Assembly (NCBI GenBank): GCA_017962145.1 | Contig: JAGCVX010000037.1 | Coordinates: 1-64,000, forward strand | DNA length: 64,000 nt | Source: Clostridiales bacterium | GTDB lineage: Bacteria; Bacillota; Clostridia; Saccharofermentanales; Saccharofermentanaceae | Direction: 5' to 3' | Shown: one piece after another, positions 35,945 through 44,861 of the stretch | Layout: each line of letters starts with the position of its first letter | Numbering within the stretch: position 1 is the first letter of the stretch | The notes under the pieces: generated by a model | Database searches by the model: none | Told to the model about the DNA's origin: nothing | The model's input: only the letters and a program-made list of their open reading frames with translations | Made by a program: the position numbers and the translations under genes

Positions 35945-35973
35945 TTGTCATTCAACTTCTTGCGTGGTAAAAT
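35945..35973 (+). promoter_or_regulatory. Promoter of the corA-tsaD-smpB unit
   Basis: TTGTCA (35945-35950) and TAAAAT (35968-35973), 17-base spacer, 25 bases before the corA ATG. Confidence 0.68.
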
Positions 35974-35997
35974 ATTCTGGCTGATAAAGGAGACGAT

Positions 35998-36966
35998 ATG
36001 CTGGAAATTTTTAAATCAATCGAAAAAAAGACTTCTGATGGAAAAGTGAGTCATATCATCACGCAGATCGATGAGATTTCGGAGAATACCTGGATCCATC
36101 TTCAGGAACCGACGGAAGAGGAGATGCTTCTGCTCGAGGAAAAACTTGATGTCTCGAGAGAATTTCTTACGAATCCGCTTGACGATGAGGAGCGCCCTCG
36201 TGTGGATGTTGATGAGGAAAATGGTGATACGCTCATCATACTCGATATTCCATATATGATGAAAGATAAAAAGCTATGGACCGTTCCTTTGGGAATTATC
36301 ATCAAGAAACGTTACATCATTACCGTTTCTCTTCGTGATGTGCCGCTTCTGGAACCATTCAAAACGAATCAGGTCAAGGATCTGGTGGTGAATTTCAGGA
36401 ACCGTTTTGCGATTATGATTCTGCTTCATGCTGCAAAAGATTATCTGAAGTGGTTGAAGTATATCGATAAGAAGATCGAGTCCACGGAAAAAGAACTGGC
36501 ACGTTCAACAGATAATGAACAGTTATATGAGCTTTTGGAAGTGTCAAAGACCTTGGTTTATTTTTCTACGTCCCTGAAGTCGGATGAAGCAGTACTTGAA
36601 AAGCTTACAAGGTGGAGTGTGATCCTTCAATATGACGAAGATCAGAATCTCCTGGAAGATGTCATCATCGAGTTTAAGCAGGCTCGCGAGATGTCTGATA
36701 TTTATACTTCAGTTGTCAGCCATACAATGGAAGCATATGCTTCCATCATAAACAACAATATAAATGAGATCATGAAGATCATGGCGGCTGCGACGATCGC
36801 GTTGTCTGTTCCGACGATCATCTCAAGTTTCTTCGGACAGAACTGCCCGATGCCCTGGGATGTCGGTTTCTCGTCGAATCCGATACCTTTCCTGATTCTG
36901 ACCTTGGCTGGTTTCTGCAGTGTGATCTGCGCGATCTTGATTCTTAAGAAACACAGGATGCTGTAA
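35998..36966 (+). CDS. CorA-family divalent cation transporter with GQN signature
   Basis: A 322-residue inner-membrane protein. A large cytosolic alpha/beta and long-helix region (1-250, with the pore-lining helix entering near NINEIMKIMAAATIALSVPTIISS) is followed by two C-terminal membrane helices (about 260-282 and 295-315), then a basic end (ILKKHRML). In CorA the external loop after the first helix is GMN; here the sequence is FFGQNCPMPW, that is GQN. That motif is essential for magnesium selectivity in studied CorAs, so transport of another ion, or altered transport, is possible. It is first in a unit with the degenerate hydrolase 12 bases downstream. Confidence 0.87.
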   Translation: MLEIFKSIEKKTSDGKVSHIITQIDEISENTWIHLQEPTEEEMLLLEEKLDVSREFLTNPLDDEERPRVDVDEENGDTLIILDIPYMMKDKKLWTVPLGIIIKKRYIITVSLRDVPLLEPFKTNQVKDLVVNFRNRFAIMILLHAAKDYLKWLKYIDKKIESTEKELARSTDNEQLYELLEVSKTLVYFSTSLKSDEAVLEKLTRWSVILQYDEDQNLLEDVIIEFKQAREMSDIYTSVVSHTMEAYASIINNNINEIMKIMAAATIALSVPTIISSFFGQNCPMPWDVGFSSNPIPFLILTLAGFCSVICAILILKKHRML

Positions 36967-36978
36967 TTACGAGGTCAT

Positions 36979-37995
36979 ATGAATCAGGGAATCACGAAAA
37001 AACCGGGAACGAAACTCTCGTTTTCAAAAATGATCGTACGAATGGCGCTGGTTCTGAGTATCCTCGCTGTGATTGCGATCGCTCTGATCGTGTTGACGGC
37101 ATCTACGGCGAACTCGCTTATGAGTATTCCGAAAAAGCAGATGGCGAATATTCCTTCGAACATTCTTCCGAGCTATTCGGCGACCAGTTTTACTTCGGCG
37201 GATGACCAGACGATTCTTTCCGGCTGGTTCTTTAAGACAGAAGATCCAATCAGTACCATCATCGTCGTGCACGATACACAGTCGAACCGACTTCCTTTTA
37301 ACGTAGAAATGGTCGACCTGATCGATGATTTCCTTGCGATGCATTTCAATGTATTCCTGTTCGATATGCGTAACTCCGGTGAGAGTTCCGGTGCGATCTG
37401 CGGATACGGATATCTGGAGTGGCAGGATGTTCTCGGTGCGATCAAGCACGTAAAGAAGATCTCGGTTACGACGGATGTCATCTTATACGGAATCGGATCC
37501 GGCTGCAGTGCTTCGCTTCTGGCGATCGATAAGCTTCCGCCTTCTATGGATACGGAAGTACTTGAAGGATATAACCAGAAGATCGTAGATCTTGGCTTTG
37601 ACGCATCTTATATCTCTGGAATCATCCTGGATTCACCGGCAAAGAACTCGGACGATTATATCCGTCCGTTCGTATTTAAAAAGTCGAAGTTTGCGTTCGT
37701 AACGCAGTATTTCGTTCCTTATGCGATCCGTATCTCGGCAGGTGAGTCGAATAACGTCAATCTCGCAACGGAGATCTCTCGACTTCAGATTCCGGTATGT
37801 ATCATTTACGGAGGAAGAGATACTTTCGTAGGAGCAGAGAAGATCGGTCAGATCGTGGAAGAGAGAAAGAGACTCAATCCGAATACAACGATGGCGAAGA
37901 TGTTCTCCGGTGCCGGTTACGTCGAGTCCTATCTGATCGACCCGAACGGATACAGAAGCACGCTGAGCGATTTTCTGACATCATACTTCAAATAA
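36979..37995 (+). CDS. Membrane-anchored alpha/beta-hydrolase-fold protein, catalytic triad altered
   Basis: A 338-residue protein with an N-terminal membrane helix (about 18-43) and an extracytoplasmic alpha/beta-hydrolase domain. The fold is clear (IIVVHDTQSNRLPFN; FDMRNSGESSGAICGYGYLEWQDVLGAI). The nucleophile elbow reads LYGIGSGCS instead of GxSxG, with Gly at the usual Ser position, and the His site reads SGAGYVESY where relatives have GAGH. Only the acid in IYGGRDTFV is kept. It may be an inactive scaffold or use a shifted residue. It follows corA by 12 bases and precedes tsaD by about 10. Assigned on fold, not on activity. Confidence 0.82.
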   Translation: MNQGITKKPGTKLSFSKMIVRMALVLSILAVIAIALIVLTASTANSLMSIPKKQMANIPSNILPSYSATSFTSADDQTILSGWFFKTEDPISTIIVVHDTQSNRLPFNVEMVDLIDDFLAMHFNVFLFDMRNSGESSGAICGYGYLEWQDVLGAIKHVKKISVTTDVILYGIGSGCSASLLAIDKLPPSMDTEVLEGYNQKIVDLGFDASYISGIILDSPAKNSDDYIRPFVFKKSKFAFVTQYFVPYAIRISAGESNNVNLATEISRLQIPVCIIYGGRDTFVGAEKIGQIVEERKRLNPNTTMAKMFSGAGYVESYLIDPNGYRSTLSDFLTSYFK

Positions 37996-38005
37996 GGTGG
38001 GAACT

Positions 38006-39016
38006 ATGTCTGTAATCACATTGGGAATTGAATCATCCTGCGACGAGACAGCGTGTGCCGTAGTTAAAGACGGCCGTGAGGTGCTGTCGAGCATTATCGC
38101 GTCTCAGGCGGATTTCCACAGCCAGTATGGCGGTGTAGTACCTGAGCTGGCATCCCGTATGCATGTCGAAGCGATCGTTCCCTGTATTTCCGAAGCCTTA
38201 AAACAGGCTGAAGTGACGTATTCTGATCTCGATGCCGTCTGTGTAACGAAGGGACCGGGGCTTGTCGGTGCCCTTTTAGTCGGTGTTTCTGCGGCAAAGG
38301 CACTTTGTGAGGTTAAGCATATCCCGCTTGTCGGAGTAAATCATATGGCAGGTCATATCGCTGCGAATTATCTGACTGATCCGTCCTGGGAACCTCCGTT
38401 TCTTTGTCTGGTCGTTTCCGGCGGCCACAGTGAGATCCTTCTTGTTTCGGATTATACGAAGATGGAATATATCTGCTCGACAAAAGACGATGCCGCAGGC
38501 GAAGCTTTCGATAAGATCGCACGTGTGATCGGTCTGGGATATCCCGGCGGACCGAAGCTGGATAAGGCTTCAAAGGACGGAAATCCGCAGGCATATTCGT
38601 TCCCGATGCCGAAGATGGGCGATACGCTGGACTTTTCTTTCAGCGGAATCAAGACCGCGGCACTCAATACGATCAACCAGGTTCGATTGAAGGGAGAAGA
38701 CGTCAACGTCAACGATTTTGCCGCATCATATCAGGATGCGATCTGTTCGATCCTTTGTGATCGCCTGAAAAAGGCCGTGAAACTTACGGGTGTCACGAAG
38801 ATATGTCTGGCCGGTGGTGTATCGGCCAATTCCTGCCTGCGTGCGAAGGTGGAGGATCTTTCCAAGAAGATGCGTCTTCAGCTTTGCCTTCCGAAGATGG
38901 TGTATTGCACCGATAATGCAGCCATGATTGCTTCGGCAGGGTACTATAGCTTTAGAGATGGTGTGACGGACAACCTGGATATGAATGCCTATCCGTCACT
39001 GGAATTAGGAGGATAA
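38006..39016 (+). CDS. tsaD: tRNA N6-adenosine threonylcarbamoyltransferase TsaD
   Basis: It transfers threonylcarbamoyl to A37 of ANN-decoding tRNAs with TsaB and TsaE. Its 336 residues have the ASKHA/Kae1 features: [17 protein letters not shown], metal-binding HxxxH in [11 protein letters not shown], the phosphate loop [26 protein letters not shown], and [13 protein letters not shown] near the C-terminus. ATG 38006 was chosen because AAGGTGG is at 37994-38000; an in-frame GTG at 37997 precedes it. It is followed two bases later by smpB. tsaB and tsaE are not in the window. Confidence 0.97.
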   Translation: MSVITLGIESSCDETACAVVKDGREVLSSIIASQADFHSQYGGVVPELASRMHVEAIVPCISEALKQAEVTYSDLDAVCVTKGPGLVGALLVGVSAAKALCEVKHIPLVGVNHMAGHIAANYLTDPSWEPPFLCLVVSGGHSEILLVSDYTKMEYICSTKDDAAGEAFDKIARVIGLGYPGGPKLDKASKDGNPQAYSFPMPKMGDTLDFSFSGIKTAALNTINQVRLKGEDVNVNDFAASYQDAICSILCDRLKKAVKLTGVTKICLAGGVSANSCLRAKVEDLSKKMRLQLCLPKMVYCTDNAAMIASAGYYSFRDGVTDNLDMNAYPSLELGG

Positions 39017-39017
39017 T

Positions 39018-39497
39018 ATGGCTATCGCTCGAGGAATCAAGATCATTGCCGAGAATCGAAAGGCTTTCCATGATTATTTTATCGACGAGAAGTTTGAGGC
39101 GGGAGTCGTACTTTCGGGAACGGAAGTCAAGTCGCTTCGTGCCGGAAGAGTTAACCTTAAGGACAGTTATGTACAGTGCAAAGAAGGGGAGATCTTCCTC
39201 GTAGGTGTGCATATCAGCCCGTATGAGCAGGGAAACCGCTTTAATCTCGACCCGATGCGTACGAGAAAACTTCTCATGCACAAAAATGAGATCATCCGTC
39301 TGTATTCGACCGTGAAGCAGGACGGTCTCACTCTCGTTCCGACGAAATGCTATTTCAAAGACGGTAAGGTGAAGTTCGAGATCGGGCTTGCACGAGGTAA
39401 GAAAAACTACGATAAGCGTGACGCTTCGGCGGAAAAATCTGCGAAACGTGAGATCGACCGTGCGATGAAAAATCAAAGAAAAAATTCGGATGTTTAA
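39018..39497 (+). CDS. smpB: SsrA-binding protein SmpB
   Basis: It binds tmRNA and directs it to stalled ribosomes for trans-translation. The 159 residues contain [30 protein letters not shown], the conserved core, and [23 protein letters not shown], then a basic C-terminal tail that reaches into the mRNA channel. It begins right after tsaD with a GGAGG site. The tmRNA gene itself was not seen in this window. A separate promoter for the next gene follows at 39514. Confidence 0.97.
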   Translation: MAIARGIKIIAENRKAFHDYFIDEKFEAGVVLSGTEVKSLRAGRVNLKDSYVQCKEGEIFLVGVHISPYEQGNRFNLDPMRTRKLLMHKNEIIRLYSTVKQDGLTLVPTKCYFKDGKVKFEIGLARGKKNYDKRDASAEKSAKREIDRAMKNQRKNSDV

Positions 39498-39513
39498 GAA
39501 TCCGCTAATTATT

Positions 39514-39541
39514 TTGAGAATATAGGAAAATGTAGTATACT
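39514..39541 (+). promoter_or_regulatory. Promoter of the VanZ gene
   Basis: TTGAGA (39514-39519) and TATACT (39536-39541), 16-base spacer, 30 bases before the VanZ start. Confidence 0.55.
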
Positions 39542-39571
39542 TGGTATGTATTAACTAAGGAGTGGCATGCC

Positions 39572-40126
39572 ATGGGAGTAGACCGAAAACAGACAAAATA
39601 CGTCTTTCATCCTATATACCTTTTGTTTGCCATCATCATGTGGGTCCTGGTTGTTTTATGGCTGGGCGTGATTTTCTCGTTGTCCGCTGAGACAGGAGAT
39701 GTGTCCGCACTTCGTTCTCAATCCCTGGTAGATTGGCTTTCCGGTGCACCTGCGCTTTTCACAAACGAGTATCTTCTTAGAAAGAGTGCTCATATTGTCG
39801 AGTTTTTGATTCTTTCCGTTCTGGCTTATGTTGCGATGTTTGCGACGAAGCATATCCAGTCGGATGTCCATTGGGACGGTTCACAGCTGATCCAGATCAA
39901 GAGCGATAATGAAGTCTATATCGCTTTTTCGCTCTGGATCACAACACTTTCCGCGGTTGCGGATGAGTATCATCAGATCTTTGTACCCGGACGTTCTTCC
40001 AGTCTGTTCGATGTATTCCTGGATCTTTCCGGAGCATTCACACTGATGCTGATCATCCGTGTCATCGTATCGATCCATGTTTATTTGAAGGACAAGCAGA
40101 ATCCGATCGAGATGTCTGCTTCCTGA
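39572..40126 (+). CDS. VanZ family membrane protein
   Basis: A 184-residue integral membrane protein of the VanZ family. Four hydrophobic segments are visible (about 12-38, 70-92, 110-135 and 143-165). The conserved block LRKSAHIVEFLILSVLAY and the later VADEYHQIFVPGRSSSLFDVFLDLSGAF, with Asp, Glu, His and Arg lining the bundle, are the family signatures. VanZ proteins are linked to teicoplanin resistance in one cluster, but most are of unknown function, so no resistance claim is made. The gene has its own promoter and is followed 18 bases later by a small unknown gene. Confidence 0.88.
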   Translation: MGVDRKQTKYVFHPIYLLFAIIMWVLVVLWLGVIFSLSAETGDVSALRSQSLVDWLSGAPALFTNEYLLRKSAHIVEFLILSVLAYVAMFATKHIQSDVHWDGSQLIQIKSDNEVYIAFSLWITTLSAVADEYHQIFVPGRSSSLFDVFLDLSGAFTLMLIIRVIVSIHVYLKDKQNPIEMSAS

Positions 40127-40144
40127 GTGTAAGGAGAAATCAAA

Positions 40145-40504
40145 ATGGGGATTTTTGATAAGAGAAAAGAAAGAGATAAGGAGAAGGCTGATTCTCCGAT
40201 CTGGCAGCAGGCTTATGTTCCGTCCTATTCCTTTATTACGGATAAGGCTGCAAATCCTTGCGGTGCATTTGCTTTGAACGAAGGGATTTCCACCAGACTT
40301 CTGAAGAAGCCTTCGGACTTTTATGAGGAGACTAAGAATTTTGTCTTGATCCTGATCAGTTCGACGGATAAGAAGATCATCGATGAGATCCCTTATGACA
40401 AGGCGATCAAGGCGCTCGATAACTTTAAGCAGGACGAGACGAAAGAGGAGCTTCTTGTTCGTCCGCTTACATATCAGGAACTGAAAGAACTGGCTAAAGC
40501 TTGA
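40145..40504 (+). CDS. Hypothetical small soluble protein
   Basis: A 119-residue soluble protein, not recognised. A basic, charged N-terminus (FDKRKERDKEKADS) leads into a domain with YVPSYSFITDKAANPCGAFALNEGIS and FVLILISSTDKKIIDEIPYDKAI, a likely alpha/beta fold, and a helical end. There is no signal peptide or membrane segment. AAGGAG lies well placed before the ATG, and it is 18 bases after VanZ, so the two are probably one transcript ended by the hairpin at 40530-40568. Confidence 0.7.
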   Translation: MGIFDKRKERDKEKADSPIWQQAYVPSYSFITDKAANPCGAFALNEGISTRLLKKPSDFYEETKNFVLILISSTDKKIIDEIPYDKAIKALDNFKQDETKEELLVRPLTYQELKELAKA

Positions 40505-40529
40505 TTTATTTATTTTTCCGTTGCAAATG

Positions 40530-40568
40530 AAAAGACCCGGGATCTTGAAGATCTCGGGTCCTTTTGGT
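40530..40568. terminator. Bidirectional terminator between convergent genes
   Basis: GACCCGGGATCT (40534-40545) pairs with AGATCTCGGGTC (40549-40560) apart from one G-U pair, three-base loop, with AAAA before and CTTTT after. It serves both the small plus-strand gene and the minus-strand lipoprotein gene. Confidence 0.85.
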
Positions 40569-40587
40569 TTTTTTGCAGAAACTGCGA

Positions 40588-41802
40588 TTACGGTGTGATC
40601 GTGGTCTTGTCGATCTCGTCAACGTCTACTACGCAGATGTAAGACTTACCGGCATTTACATCGATCTCTACGCCATTCATATCAAAGATATGGATCAGAT
40701 CGTTCGGAGTAGGCTTGCTCCAAGTGATCGGGATGATCTTGCCGTAAGATACGTAGTAACCTGTACCGCCTTCTTCGAAGTGGATGTCAAGGTGACCTTC
40801 GCCGTCGTTCGGACGCGGGCAGACATTGCCGTAAAGTACGAATACGTTTGTGAAGTGGATCTGTACGTTAGTGGTCTCATCCATCTGCGGACGGCCGTTG
40901 TACTGGCTCTTGTAGTATACGCCCTCTTCCGGGTTATATACGAACAGTGCGTCGTCGTTGCAGTCAGAGAAGAATACGTTGATCTGGGAACAAGGTGTAG
41001 CACCGTCCATCGGAGCGGTTCCGTTCGGAACAAAGTTGAACATTCTCGGTGTATCACCGTTTACATCATACTGGAGGTATTCCATAGCACGCAGGAGCTG
41101 TTCGCCGTTTGTAACACCGGTATGCTCGGTTGCTCTCTTGGACTTCCAGTCCTTATCACGCCAGCAGAAGACGTTACCTGTAAGATTTACAGGGCCTTCC
41201 TTAGAGCTGTAGTAAGAACCTGCGATGTAGTTGTTGAGGTTGATCCAGTTGATGCCCGTTCCTGTGTCATAGCCCGGGAAACGTGTCTTATCCATACCCC
41301 AGGAAGTAAATACGGAGTTTGTACCGCCGCAAAGGTCGCAGGCAACCTGTCTTGCACTACGGATCGAACCGATCTCCGGAACAGCAGAGATATCTGCAAA
41401 GAGTGCGAGCATACGTGTCTGACCGCCCTCTGTCTCATATTCACAGATAACAGCGGCTTCGCTGGTACCACGGGACGGGTTTGCTTCCAGACAGTTGTTA
41501 ACTACGATACCGATACTGCGCTTACCGACATTTGCAGGATCCATGTCCTGGATACCGGTAAGAGGATCGATCGCCATCGGGTTGTTCGGATCATAGAGTG
41601 GATCTGCTACTTCAACGATGACTTCCTCAGAAGTCTCGGTGGTCGTTGTAGCCTCTGTGGTAGCTTCAGTTGTTGTAGTTGCTGCCGTAGTAGTTTCAGA
41701 AGAAGCTTCTGTTGCCTTTTCCTTTTTACATGCTGTTGCAGGCGCCATCAGCATAATCATTGCGATGGAAAGACCTGCAAGTTTTGTGATCTGCTTTTTC
41801 AT
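40588..41802 (-). CDS. DUF3048 lipoprotein (YerB-like)
   Basis: A 404-residue exported lipoprotein. A basic start and hydrophobic stretch (LAGLSIAMIMLMAPATAC) end in a Cys after ATA; this lipobox is weak but plausible, and the next residues are KKEK. A Thr/Glu-rich linker (about 30-60) follows, and then the DUF3048 domain: RSIGIVVNNCLEANPSRG, MLALFADISAVPEIGSIRSAR, and a C-terminal part with VCPRPNDGEGHLDIHFEEGG. ATG 41802 was chosen because AAAGGAG is 7 bases upstream. YerB of B. subtilis is the usual annotation for this family; the role is not established. It is divergent from the LCP gene. Confidence 0.85.
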   Translation of the reverse strand: MKKQITKLAGLSIAMIMLMAPATACKKEKATEASSETTTAATTTTEATTEATTTTETSEEVIVEVADPLYDPNNPMAIDPLTGIQDMDPANVGKRSIGIVVNNCLEANPSRGTSEAAVICEYETEGGQTRMLALFADISAVPEIGSIRSARQVACDLCGGTNSVFTSWGMDKTRFPGYDTGTGINWINLNNYIAGSYYSSKEGPVNLTGNVFCWRDKDWKSKRATEHTGVTNGEQLLRAMEYLQYDVNGDTPRMFNFVPNGTAPMDGATPCSQINVFFSDCNDDALFVYNPEEGVYYKSQYNGRPQMDETTNVQIHFTNVFVLYGNVCPRPNDGEGHLDIHFEEGGTGYYVSYGKIIPITWSKPTPNDLIHIFDMNGVEIDVNAGKSYICVVDVDEIDKTTITP

Positions 41803-41867
41803 CTGCAATCTCCTTTATCTTTTTCTGTTCCCATTGTAACACAACATTTTGGAAGTTAAGCCCAACA

Positions 41868-41896
41868 TTGAAATATTGTAATGAATCGGTTAAAAT
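41868..41896 (+). promoter_or_regulatory. Promoter of the LCP-pseudophosphatase pair
   Basis: TTGAAA (41868-41873) and TAAAAT (41891-41896), exact 17-base spacer, 27 bases before the ATG at 41923. Confidence 0.68.
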
Positions 41897-41922
41897 TATG
41901 AGGTTTAGAAAGGAAGTTTTTT

Positions 41923-43041
41923 ATGGCAACAAATACTTCAGAAAGACTGAATACTAAGCGTGCAGACAGTTCTTCGCCGAAGTCCGGAAAGAAACTTGCG
42001 ATCAAAATTGTTTGTTACATTCTTTGCGCTGTTTTGGGTCTTTCAACAGGCGTTGTCCTGTATGTTTATAAGCTTTTAGGAGCGGTGGGCTTTGTAAATA
42101 CACCGTTCGTCAATAAGAGTCAGTATGAGACGATCGACTTTGATGATCTCGACAATATTGACTTAAGCAGTGGTGATGTCACGTCTTCCTGGGCAAATGG
42201 CGGACATACTAAGGTATATGTAAATCCTAAGTATCCTATTAAGAAAGTCGCGCAGAAGGATAAGAAGGTCGAGAATATCCTTGTTTTCGGCGTTGATTCC
42301 CGTGGAACGGATGATGTTACATGCCGTGCTGACGCGATCCTGATCGTTTCGATCGATCATCGCAGCAATTCCCTGAAGATGATCTCTTTGATGCGTGATA
42401 CCGGCGTAGAGATCGAAGGACGTTCTTCTACCGATAAGCTTACGCATTCCTATGCTTACGGTGGTGTCGGCCTTCTGATCAATACCATTAACGAGAACTT
42501 CGGCCTGGATATCCAGCGCTTTGTTATGCTCGACTTCGGCAGTTCTTCGGATATCATCGACCTCGTCGGCGGCGTAGAAATCGAAGTTACAGCCAGCGAA
42601 GTAAAGTATGCCAACCAGAGCATTAACGAAGAGAATATGCTCCTTGGTACGAATGTTCCGCTTCTTACACATGAGGGCCTTCAGACGTTAAATGGTGTTC
42701 AGGCGACATCCTGGGCCCGTATCCGTAAACTTGACTCGGACTATGTTCGTTCCAGCCGTCAGAGAACACTCGCGATCGCGCTGATCAAGAAAGTCGCTTC
42801 TCTCGGAAGACTGGAGCAGACGGCACTTCTTGAGGATTCTGCCGGAATGTTTGAGACGAACATGAACGCGATGGATATGATGCGTGTTGCGCTTTCCGCG
42901 ATCGAAGTCATCGATACGATCGAAGAGTACCGTGCTCCTTGCGACGGTATGTTCACGGTTCAGCAGAACCCGTGGATGATGATCGTTGACTGGGATGCGC
43001 AGCTTGCGGATTTCCATAAGTTTATTTGGGGGGATTCATAA
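41923..43041 (+). CDS. LCP (LytR-CpsA-Psr) family wall polymer ligase
   Basis: A 372-residue membrane-anchored extracellular enzyme of the family that links wall teichoic acid or other glycopolymers to peptidoglycan. One membrane helix lies at about 28-50; the catalytic domain spans about 115-300: VENILVFGVDSRGTDDVTCRADAILIVSID, the conserved arginine in SLMRDTGVE, and the Lys in DKLTHSYAYGG, LDFGSSSDIIDLVGGVEIEV and QATSWARIRKLDSDYVRSSRQ. All key family residues appear intact. The next gene starts at its very next base, so the pair is almost surely one transcript with its own promoter. Confidence 0.93.
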   Translation: MATNTSERLNTKRADSSSPKSGKKLAIKIVCYILCAVLGLSTGVVLYVYKLLGAVGFVNTPFVNKSQYETIDFDDLDNIDLSSGDVTSSWANGGHTKVYVNPKYPIKKVAQKDKKVENILVFGVDSRGTDDVTCRADAILIVSIDHRSNSLKMISLMRDTGVEIEGRSSTDKLTHSYAYGGVGLLINTINENFGLDIQRFVMLDFGSSSDIIDLVGGVEIEVTASEVKYANQSINEENMLLGTNVPLLTHEGLQTLNGVQATSWARIRKLDSDYVRSSRQRTLAIALIKKVASLGRLEQTALLEDSAGMFETNMNAMDMMRVALSAIEVIDTIEEYRAPCDGMFTVQQNPWMMIVDWDAQLADFHKFIWGDS

Positions 43042-44838
43042 ATGAGTAAGACTACATCAGCCGCAATTTGTGAAACCAATCAAATACAGGGACAGAATCA
43101 GGAGAATGTATTCTTCCATAGCCTCTATCGTCTGGCGTCGGAGTATACAGGTACATTTGTACGTTCTGCAAAATCAACGGCACCGATCCAGATCATGGCT
43201 TGCCTGTCCGCGCAGGGAGATGACACTGTTGCGGCTATGGCGCTTCAGGAAGTGCTGAAGAATTTCCAGGGACTGGTTTCCCAGACTCAGCTTAAGAGTG
43301 TTCTCGATTATGAGAGCTTTACAGATCAGGTCGTAACGGTCCTGAATAATACTGTCTGTCAGGAATCGGTAAAGAATAACGGCGCGAAGATCCGTGTTTC
43401 CATGTCGATGATCGTAGTAGAGGGCGATACGCTCCGTGTAATGAACATCGGTAATACGCATATCTGGCTTTTCAGACAAGGAAAGATGATCTCTCTTACG
43501 GAGAATCAGACAGTTGCGCATCGTGCTGTTCAGATGGGCGCGATCCCGAAAGAAGCGGAAGCGATGCACGAAGGAAAGAATGAACTGACTCAGTTCCTGG
43601 GTCGTTTCCCGCAGGATGGCGAAGTTATTCCTGATAAGAAAGTACATATTAAACTGCTCGATGGAGATGAGATCGTCATGATCGGTACCGGTCTGGATCA
43701 GGGTGTTCCGATCCAAAAACTTGGTGCCGTGATCGCAAGACCGACTCCGCCGGATACAAAAGCCATGGATCTTCTGGATCTGGGTGCTACATGCGGTGTA
43801 AAGGCCGGTCTTACGGCTCTGGTTATGCATATCGACAGTACGTTGCTTTTGCCGGGTGATGCGAATATTGATGCATCAAATGTATCGAACAGCCTTACAC
43901 CTTCCGTCCGTCCGAGTGCTCCGGAAGCTCCGGTTGCTTCTTCTGCAGCGGCTGCTGCAGCCGGCGCGGCTATGGCATCTTCGGAACTCGGTGATGCACC
44001 GACGATCAGAAATACGGATCTTCCGTATAACGTAAATCAGGCAGTTTCACAGGGTGAGGAAGAAGAGGACGAGGAAGAGGATGACTTTATGGCACCTTCT
44101 AAACCGAAGTCTTCTGAGAAAAAGCCGGGACGTCTCAAGAAGATCCTGACTCCGATCCTGATCTTCCTGGTATCTGCTCTGATCGGTTTTGGCGGCATGT
44201 ATGTGCTGTTTAATGCAGGTCACTGGACCGGAAAACTGAAGAATAAGACTGAGACGACAACGACTTCTGATGACGAGATGGAGGTTGCAGAAGGTCAGGT
44301 CGTATATGCACTCTATGACAATACTTCACTTTATGTTGAAGAATCCCTGGAAAGCCAGGCGATCGATACACTCGCACGTGGTGAAGCCGTTACGCTTCTG
44401 GCCATGAACGATAATTTCGCGAAAGTCCGCAAGGAGAACGGTCTGATGGGTTATGTTCCGAGAGAGATGATCTCCTTTGATGACCCGACGATCGGTGATG
44501 CGGATCCAAGTGAGTTTATCGACCCGACGCCGATCCCGACGGAGAGCTCCGGTTCATATACTGAGCCTACTTTGCCTCCGACAGATACGACGCTCCCGCC
44601 GACTGATACAGAGCCGCCGACGGATCCGTCCGATACGACACCGGAACCGACAGACACAACACCGGAGCCGACAGATACGACGCCGGAACCGACGGATACG
44701 ACACCGGCTCCTACGGATACAACTCCGGAACCGACAGATACGACTCCGGCACCTTCCGACACGACACCGGAACCGACATCGGACACGACTCCACAACCTG
44801 CAGAACCGAGTGATCCTGCAGCACCGTCAGAAGGTTAA
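43042..44838 (+). CDS. Membrane-anchored pseudo-PP2C with SH3b domain and proline/threonine-rich tail
   Basis: A 598-residue protein with an unusual layout. Residues 1-275 resemble a PP2C/PPM phosphatase: DTLRVMNIGNTHIWLFRQGK, KNELTQFLG and DGDEIVMIGTGL follow the order of the family. Yet the metal ligands are gone: NQEN for NxD, AQGDD for DGMGG, IGNTH for GDSR, GTGL for SDGL, and KAGLT for DNxT. An acidic linker and basic stretch lead to one membrane helix at about 368-393. An extracellular SH3b domain follows (about 418-480, YALYDNTSLYVEES). Then comes a 21-base repeat encoding DTTPEPT, ending the protein. It directly follows an LCP ligase gene. Topology: phosphatase-like part inside. Likely a sensor or scaffold, not an active phosphatase. 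Confidence 0.8.
   Translation: MSKTTSAAICETNQIQGQNQENVFFHSLYRLASEYTGTFVRSAKSTAPIQIMACLSAQGDDTVAAMALQEVLKNFQGLVSQTQLKSVLDYESFTDQVVTVLNNTVCQESVKNNGAKIRVSMSMIVVEGDTLRVMNIGNTHIWLFRQGKMISLTENQTVAHRAVQMGAIPKEAEAMHEGKNELTQFLGRFPQDGEVIPDKKVHIKLLDGDEIVMIGTGLDQGVPIQKLGAVIARPTPPDTKAMDLLDLGATCGVKAGLTALVMHIDSTLLLPGDANIDASNVSNSLTPSVRPSAPEAPVASSAAAAAAGAAMASSELGDAPTIRNTDLPYNVNQAVSQGEEEEDEEEDDFMAPSKPKSSEKKPGRLKKILTPILIFLVSALIGFGGMYVLFNAGHWTGKLKNKTETTTTSDDEMEVAEGQVVYALYDNTSLYVEESLESQAIDTLARGEAVTLLAMNDNFAKVRKENGLMGYVPREMISFDDPTIGDADPSEFIDPTPIPTESSGSYTEPTLPPTDTTLPPTDTEPPTDPSDTTPEPTDTTPEPTDTTPEPTDTTPAPTDTTPEPTDTTPAPSDTTPEPTSDTTPQPAEPSDPAAPSEG
44632..44778 (+). repeat. Seven tandem 21-base repeats (DTTPEPT)
   Basis: Seven in-frame units encode DTTPEPT or close forms (DTTPAPT, DTTPAPS), giving a stiff, O-glycosylation-type Pro/Thr stalk after the SH3b domain. 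Codons vary between units, so protein-level selection rather than recent slippage is suggested. Confidence 0.85.
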
Positions 44839-44861
44839 GTTCATTTCAATAGGAAAAACGA

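Noticed and set aside
40564..41859. Plus-strand open frame of about 431 codons opposite the DUF3048 gene
   Set aside because: Antisense to a clear lipoprotein gene, and it would run through the terminator and promoter area; Cys-rich nonsense sequence.
44632..44778. Repeat array considered as CRISPR-like
   Set aside because: Units are 21 bases, contiguous without spacers and in frame as DTTPEPT; a protein stalk.
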